From Zanthoxylum bungeanum (Eukaryota > Streptophyta > Magnoliopsida > Sapindales > Rutaceae): a stretch of DNA of 64,000 nucleotides. The notes beneath the pieces were generated by a model, which was given only the letters and a program-made list of their open reading frames with translations, did not search any database and was not told the origin of the DNA. Where the stretch lies: the NCBI GenBank assembly GCA_019454045.1, contig SKCR01001870.1, forward strand, positions 81,448 through 145,447. The letters run 5' to 3'. Position numbers and translations under genes: made by a program. This document shows, one piece after another, positions 58,449 through 64,000 of this stretch (the stretch's first letter is position 1; each line of letters begins with the position of its first letter).

Positions 58449-59571
58449 TGTCACGGGCCAACTTTTTCCTTAACGGAGAAAGGGCTCGTGCGGCACTTAC
58501 CACGGTCACGTCCCGTGTAAGTCAGCCTATCTCAAGCCTCTGTCCCTAATTCTCATTGTTGGGGAGGGAACAGACCCGTAATTTTATTGATTTATGAAAG
58601 CTCACAAGCTATCTCAATGCATACTCTAGCGGGCCCGTTCAACACCGGGACCCGGTACTCGAATAGCACAACCGGATATAAAATATGGCATTTTTCCGCC
58701 AACTCAATCTCGACAATCCATCATTGTCCCAACGTTGTCTAAGGGCGAGAGGGTTCACGGCTAAAGCCCCAAGACCACCGAAGCCCCCTTGGCCACACTC
58801 AAGGTTCACCTAGGCTTCCCCCCCCTAAGGAGGTTTTAAAGACATTGCACATGTCTCACCAGTATACACACCTGGCGCTTGAGTTGTCACACCCCCTCTA
58901 AAATCTATCTTAAGAGGAGTTTTCAGGAACTCTTCCGGGCATCCAGTAAGCCACCATATAAGCGACTTTGGTTAAAATCTCGTCCCCTAAAGAGCTCGTC
59001 TTGATGGGTTTCCACAACACCCCCACTTTAGCGGAAAAGACCCAAAAGTGGGCCTACTGCCAAAATCTCCCGACAAATCTCGAAATCCAACTCTGGGGCT
59101 GATATTTTCCAGTACAAGTGACCATAAGATTCACTTTGGAACTTGGTCCCACTCGATTCGACACCCGGGTCGTTAGCTCCTTCACAATGCACCGATTTAG
59201 GCTAACGACTAGCGGCAAGCTAGCGTATCTCAAAATCTCCCGCCAAACTTCCGAACGGGACCCCACGGGTGAGAACTTCCCAGTACATCTACCCATAAGA
59301 GTTACTTAGGGCTTGGAGCAAGCTCAATCCGGCATTCCGAAATATAGGCTCCTTCACAACGCTGCACAACTAGGCCAGCTCCTAGCGGCAAGCGAGCACG
59401 TTTCTAAATCTCCAGGCAAACTTCCGAATAAGGCCTCACGGATGGAAACTCACCAGTACAAGGGTACATGAAGGGTATATATAACCCTTAACGACCTTAA
59501 ACCGATGTCCCGAAACATGAGCTCCTTTGTAAAGTGACTGCACGTCCTAGTCTGATCCTAGGACCGTGACA
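58449..59571 (-). repeat. Family E LTR, middle copy
   Basis: 1123 bp, with primer site at 58434-58446 on its left and three polypurine modules on its right (59572-59740). It serves structurally as 5' LTR of the left unit and 3' LTR of the right, deleted unit. Confidence 0.9.
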
Positions 59572-60187
59572 CTCTCCTCCACTTCATTCATCGTCGTCCT
59601 CGACGATTGAATAACTTGAGGGTTAAGATTGTAACATCCTCCCCCACTTCATCCAGTGTCGTCCGTGACGATGCACGACTTGAGGGTAGGATTGTATTAC
59701 CTCCTCCCCCACTTCATCCATCGTCGTCCTCAACGATGGCAACTCAAGTTGTATCTTGTCACGAATCTCTTCGATCCTGGGACCTGGTGTTATGGGCTCA
59801 CAAGGAAGACATTGAAACCACATTCATATGTCAATGAATGGAATCACATGTCTATGTTAGCCACATTATCCAATGCTATATCGAAATGGGCACACAATAT
59901 CCAAACACAACAACATCATATACGCTTTTCGTACATAAGTCTTGGTTTCTGATATAATGGCTCAACTTCGGCCACTAGGCACAGGTTTACCATTTTGACG
60001 AAATCTCCAACTTCTGTAACTTACCACAATATGGGTTTGATATTATCTCCATACATGTTTGGGAACTCTTTTATTCTCGTACCATGTTAGGATTATCAAT
60101 TCCACACATTGTTCATATCTTCTTGGAATCCCCATCGTAACATACACAGTGAAGACATTGCAATGTCATTTATCTCAACGAATGAAA

Positions 60188-60481
60188 CTTCCCAGTACAT
60201 CTACCCATAAGAGTTATTAGGGCTTGGAGCAAGCTCAATCCGGCATTCCGAAATATAGCCTCCTTCACAACGCTGCACAACTAGGCCAGCTCCTAGCGGC
60301 AAGCGAGCACGTTTCTAAATCTCCAGGCAAATTCCGAATAAGGCCTCACGGATGGAAACTCACCAGTACAAGGGTACATGAAGGGTATATATAACCCTTA
60401 ACGACCTTAAACCGATGTCCCGAAACATGAGCTCCTTTGTAAAGTGACTGCACGTCCTAGTCTGATCCTAGGACCGTGACA
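60188..60481 (-). repeat. Family E partial LTR and module end
   Basis: The first ~294 bp of an LTR (minus-strand sense), joined at about 60186-60189 to internal sequence, with AA-level microhomology at the junction. Two modules (60482-60611) lie outside it, ending TGTTACAATCC next to the TSD. Confidence 0.88.
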
Positions 60482-60915
60482 CTCTCCTCCACTCATTCAT
60501 CGTCGTCCTCGACGATGGAATAACTTGAGGGTTAAGATTGTAACATCCCTCCTCCCACTTCATCAGTGTCGTCCGCGACGATGGCACGACTTGAGGGTTA
60601 GGATTGTAACACTCAGCAAGCTTAGCAGCAGACATAGCTTTGTTATCTGCAGAAGGCGCCTCTCCTGAACCAGCCATGAGCATTTCTGGTTTTATACTCG
60701 ATGAACCATCCATTGATTGGCTGTGCTGAAGTCTAATCCCAGGCCTCTCAACAAAGCTATTCTCCACTGCTGGAAGTGCAGCTGCAGACGATGTTGCTGT
60801 TGAAGCATTGAACTTATCCATATCAAGATACATAGACAACAAATCATCCTCAGTCTCGTCGGACAAAGATGGTATCAAAGCTGATGTCGTCAGGGAGAGT
60901 GAGGATCTCTGAATG

Positions 60916-62625
60916 GAGAAAATCTACAATACAAAAGATGTATTACGTCATCCGTGCAACAATACAATCAACCATTGTCACGCGTGCTAAAATATTAAAA
61001 AACAACTAAAAAATAGATTTTAAATCTTACATGTCATTTATTAATTGGTTTCTGACACCACGTCATCTATATCTCCGTTGCATCAAAAAATTACTCGAAT
61101 GGGCTCGACGATGACCCCAGGTTCTTCGTGGGGTTATCAGGCATTCGGATTATATCATGTCTAAAGCAGTAAGAATCAGATTGATGACCAAAATGAGCCC
61201 CGTCTCATGAGCTACAACCATCAGGAGCTAGCAGAGGAAATGATGGTCGGCTAATTATCGCGTATTATGTTATAACTGCTTACTTCATGTTTACTAAAAA
61301 ATCACACGATCAATAATCAGATTCAATAGGCTTCATCATCCATACGCTTCCTATCGTGTCCATTTATTTTTTGTTCAATGAAAAAATGTTCTATTTTTCA
61401 TAATAAAATTATCTATTATATGCAACGCACAACTAATTAAATTTTAAGTATGTACGTAGTACGACACAGAATAATATTTCAAAAATAGTTTATTAAGTAT
61501 AAAAGTGTGTGTCTTTATATATATATATATATATATAGATATATATATATATATTATATATCTATATATATTTAAGTTAATCATTTTTAAATTTCATCCG
61601 TCATGTGACGGTTTCATATTAAGGTTGTAAACTTGATTATAATTTTGTATTAAATAAAAAGTCTATTATAATAAAAATACCTATTATAAATTTATAAGAA
61701 TTGTATTATAATAAGAAAACATATTATACTATCATATTACAATTAAAAAATAAATTATTAAATTAAAATAATAAATCTATTAAATAAAAACTCTATTATA
61801 ATAAGAAAATATATTATATTATCTGATTAATTTTTGAATAATATTCTAAATAATTCGGCAAAGAATATATATGTATATATAAGTTAAATATTTTTAAGCA
61901 TTCTCTCTTGTCACATGACACATAATCTTTACAATTAATTTTTATACTACCTATTATAATAAGAAGATATAGTATAATATTCTATTAAAATAAAAAATAT
62001 ATATATACGTGATACATAATCTCTATAATTAATTTTTTACTACCATAATCTAATAAATAAGATATAGTATAATCTCTTATTAAAATAAAAAATATATATT
62101 TGACACCTAATCTCGACAATTAATATTTTTATCATTAAATTATAAAAATAATAAATAAATAATTATTAAAATAAAAAACCTATTACAATATAAAAATATA
62201 ATCTCATATTAAAATAAGAAACCTAAATAGTAACCGCCCACAAAACCTAGTCAATTTTTTTGAATTTCAGGTCTTTTATTATTTTTTATTTTATTTTGAA
62301 TTATTTTTTATAAGTTTTTTTATTTTATGAATTTTTTATTATTTATTGTGCTTTAAGATGTAGACTCTGACTATTACTCCTTGCACAATGAATTAGAAAT
62401 ATCATTTGAGAATTGAAAGACAAACGAATGAGGTATAAATTTTCATGTAATTAAATCAATTATCTTATTTAAACTATAAAACCAATAAGATCCATAATAT
62501 TTACAAGATCAATATCTAAAATATATATTCAACCGTACAAAGTGAGGACCCTATACTAATAATAAGTAATGTTAAACCAATGACATGGCTAAACCGATTT
62601 TCTAGGCATGATTAATAAATACATT
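60916..62625. other. AT-rich intergenic DNA, no gene seen
   Basis: No coding region is supported. It contains a long (TA)n microsatellite at about 61515-61570 and several short imperfect repeats of ATTATAATAAGAAAATATATT type between 61640 and 62220. Confidence 0.6.
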
Positions 62626-62634
62626 GGATAAGAA

Positions 62635-62858
62635 GGGTTGGGCTACAATCCTTTCACTCCAATCTCCTTTATCTCCATTTAAGGATTGAGATTTAACCAA
62701 GATAAATCCAATGGCCATTATCTTGACAACACATTAATGAATTTGATGAGTGGCTTTTATGTTGTCAAGATAATGACCATTAGATTTATCTTGGTTGTTA
62801 AATCCTAACCCTTAAAAGGAGATAAAGGAGATAGGGTGAAAGGATGATAGCCATTCCC
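62635..62858. mobile_element. 224-bp MITE with long inverted repeats (Mutator-like)
   Basis: The two halves are near reverse complements over about 95 bp (GGGTTGGGCTACAATCCTTT... against GGGAATGGCTATCATCCTTT...). The element is flanked by a perfect 9-bp duplication GGATAAGAA (62626-62634, 62859-62867). A 9-bp duplication with long terminal inverted repeats is the hallmark of Mutator-like elements. It encodes nothing. The following 62868-63329 is AT-rich without a gene. Confidence 0.9.
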
Positions 62859-63329
62859 GGATAAGAATTGGCACAAACTTGGCACGACATAACAACTCAA
62901 ATTGCCATTTTTACTACTATTAAAATTAATGTTACATATCCTAATTTTGTCTCAAAATTTCTATCTCAAATTTAATAAATGCAATGGAGTATAATGTCTA
63001 CCATTAGCATTTTTAAAAATATATATATATTAAGAAAAGAGAAATTTCTTTTTGAATCTGAGTTATTGATTTCCATTTTTTTGTCCTGGACAACTAATAA
63101 TCAACTGAAAAAAATTATGATTATAGGACTTAATTAATAAAAATTTAAGAGCTTATATCTTAACTAAAAAAATAAAACTTAAAGATTGGATGATAAGAAC
63201 ATCAACCTCTCAGTGCTGGAAAACACAGCATAAACCTCTCAAATTCAGCCTTCTCTAAACAACCTTGATGAGTTAATTGCAGCAGAAACCTTCTTTTTTC
63301 ATTCTTCACCTATCAATCCTAAATATATA

Positions 63330-64000
63330 TGTCACGACCCCCTCCCTAGGGCGGGCCCAACCCTAGAAAGAGGTCCGCGATCAACTTCAGCTCGAGCACT
63401 CTATATGCCAAATCAACCAATTTAAAACACACAATTAATACATCACATATTACAAATTCATAAAGTATACACAACCTTTATGGTTTACAACACAAGACTT
63501 TAATAAAAATGCAAATGACGACTCGAATGTCTGGACCAACCCAAAAATACAACTGTGGCACGTGGATCCCAATCTGGTACTGCTCCTGCTATTCTCGCGA
63601 ACTACCTGAAATGTTTGGGGGAAGAGGGGAATGAGCTTAAAAAGCTCAGCAAGTAAGCACTCATTCTCTCAACATGACCTCACCAACAAAGTATGAATAT
63701 ATATAAATATATATATTATATATGTTTATATAATATATGAAATATAAGTTATCTCAGGCAGAACATACTCACAACAACACATCTCAACCAATCAAGATTT
63801 GCTATCCGGATTCGGTATAATAATGGATTGAAACCAATGGGAGAGTACCTCATCACAACTCCCAAGGTTTCTCTCTCTATCAAAACCAATGGGAGAGTAT
63901 CTCATCACAACTCCCAAGGGTTACTACCAACTCAAAAACAATGGAAGAGTGTCTCATCACTACTTCCAAGGTTTATCAATATCTCAAACCACCTGATGTC
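63330..64000 (+). mobile_element. Start of an LTR running out of the window
   Basis: TGTCACGACCCCCTCCCTAG at 63330 is a common LTR start of plant gypsy elements, followed by GGGCGGGCCC and AGAGGTCCGCGATCAACTTC. About three copies of a ~60-bp repeat (CCAATGGGAGAGTACCTCAT ... ACTCCCAAGG) lie at 63826-63985. The end, the TSD and the orientation cannot be checked here. Confidence 0.6.

Larger units (their letters stand above)
54627..60611 (-). mobile_element. Family E cluster: three LTRs, inside the bZIP exon
   Basis: Flanked by the perfect pentamer CTCAG (54622-54626, 60612-60616). Read on the minus strand from 60611: two hairpin-polypurine modules (60611-60482), the first ~294 bp of an LTR (60481-60188), a jump into the 3' half of the internal region (to 59572), a full LTR (59571-58449), primer site (58446-58434), a full internal region, three modules, and a full LTR (55748-54627). 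This is an LTR-internal-LTR-internal-LTR arrangement with a deletion in the first unit. The outer 5' end is TGTTACAATCC, the start of an upstream module, not the TGTCACGG start used by the copy at 16841. Confidence 0.92.
54336..60915 (-). pseudogene. bZIP transcription factor pseudogene (VIP1/RF2a type)
   Basis: Minus strand. The first block, 60915-60612, encodes [14 protein letters not shown], a frameshift, [20 protein letters not shown], an [20 protein letters not shown] conserved segment and AMSAAKLAE. The family-E cluster then interrupts, and at 54626 the frame continues with LAL, so the insertion splits the conserved KLAELAL motif. The exon tail is degenerate. A short intron ends GTGATAG at about 54527. 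The second exon block, 54526-54336, has the basic region IWAKRQSAARSKERKMRYIA and a heptad leucine zipper, but a 4-bp insertion in GCTGAGCTT and an apparent deletion near ACATTGTTGCAT break it. A good GTGAG donor follows at 54335. Intact relatives are nuclear DNA-binding regulators; this copy cannot be functional. The N-terminal part beyond 60915 is absent. Confidence 0.88.

Noticed and set aside
63330..64000. Further family E copy because of the TGTCACG start
   Set aside because: Only the first seven bases agree; the sequence after that is unrelated to the family E LTR.

Overview
This is nuclear DNA from a flowering plant, almost certainly a eudicot. It holds one CC-NB-LRR immune-receptor gene of the RPP13-like/R1 type, a broken VIP1/RF2a-type bZIP gene, plant Ty3/gypsy, copia and hAT elements, AT-rich intergenic DNA, and no bacterial gene layout. 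I cannot name the species. There is no clearly intact gene in the window: both host genes are interrupted by LTR elements of one family, and transposable elements cover well over two thirds of the sequence. Most elements could be delimited to the base because their target-site duplications (TSDs) are still visible.

Layout. 1-3405: a 67-bp tandem satellite split by a solo LTR (TSD AAGGG). 4190-10346: a 3'-truncated minus-strand Athila-like gypsy element that interrupts a copia gag fragment (10351-10920). 11176-14033: a degenerate hAT transposon with transposase (TSD GCCACCAG). 14587-15562: a short non-autonomous hAT-like element. 16547-25428: the CC-NB-LRR gene, split at codon 98 by a 4.9-kb non-autonomous LTR retrotransposon ('family E', 16841-21713, TSD CACGG) and carrying one more frameshift at about 23429. 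26257-48951: a 22.7-kb nest. Its shell is a non-coding LTR element ('F'), which contains a solo LTR of family 'B' (29656-34032, TSD GTTAC, itself carrying a hAT with TSD ATTTTCCC) and a gypsy element 'A' with gag-pol (35047-46095, TSD ATAGT), which in turn contains a second, oppositely oriented B LTR. 48957-54184: remnants of two minus-strand elements, 'C' (with a hAT inside its LTR) and 'D'. 54336-60915: the bZIP pseudogene on the minus strand, split inside the exon motif KLAELAL by a three-LTR family-E cluster (54627-60611, TSD CTCAG). 62635-62858: a 224-bp MITE with a 9-bp TSD. 63330-end: the start of another LTR.

The most unusual object is family E. It has no coding capacity. It primes from initiator tRNA-Met, and just upstream of its 3' LTR it carries a 34-nt sense-strand stretch that matches the anticodon arm, variable loop and T loop of that same tRNA at 32 positions. 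After that come two or three repeated 65-nt modules, each with a perfect hairpin and a polypurine tract. The two insertions start at different modules, so the left end of the LTR appears to be flexible. Both insertions lie in exons, and in the receptor gene the 3' LTR supplies an in-frame ATG that reads into the NB-ARC domain.

Limits: all homology calls come from reading protein and nucleotide motifs. No search was run, and single-base indels between copies mean that some frameshifts could be assembly errors.
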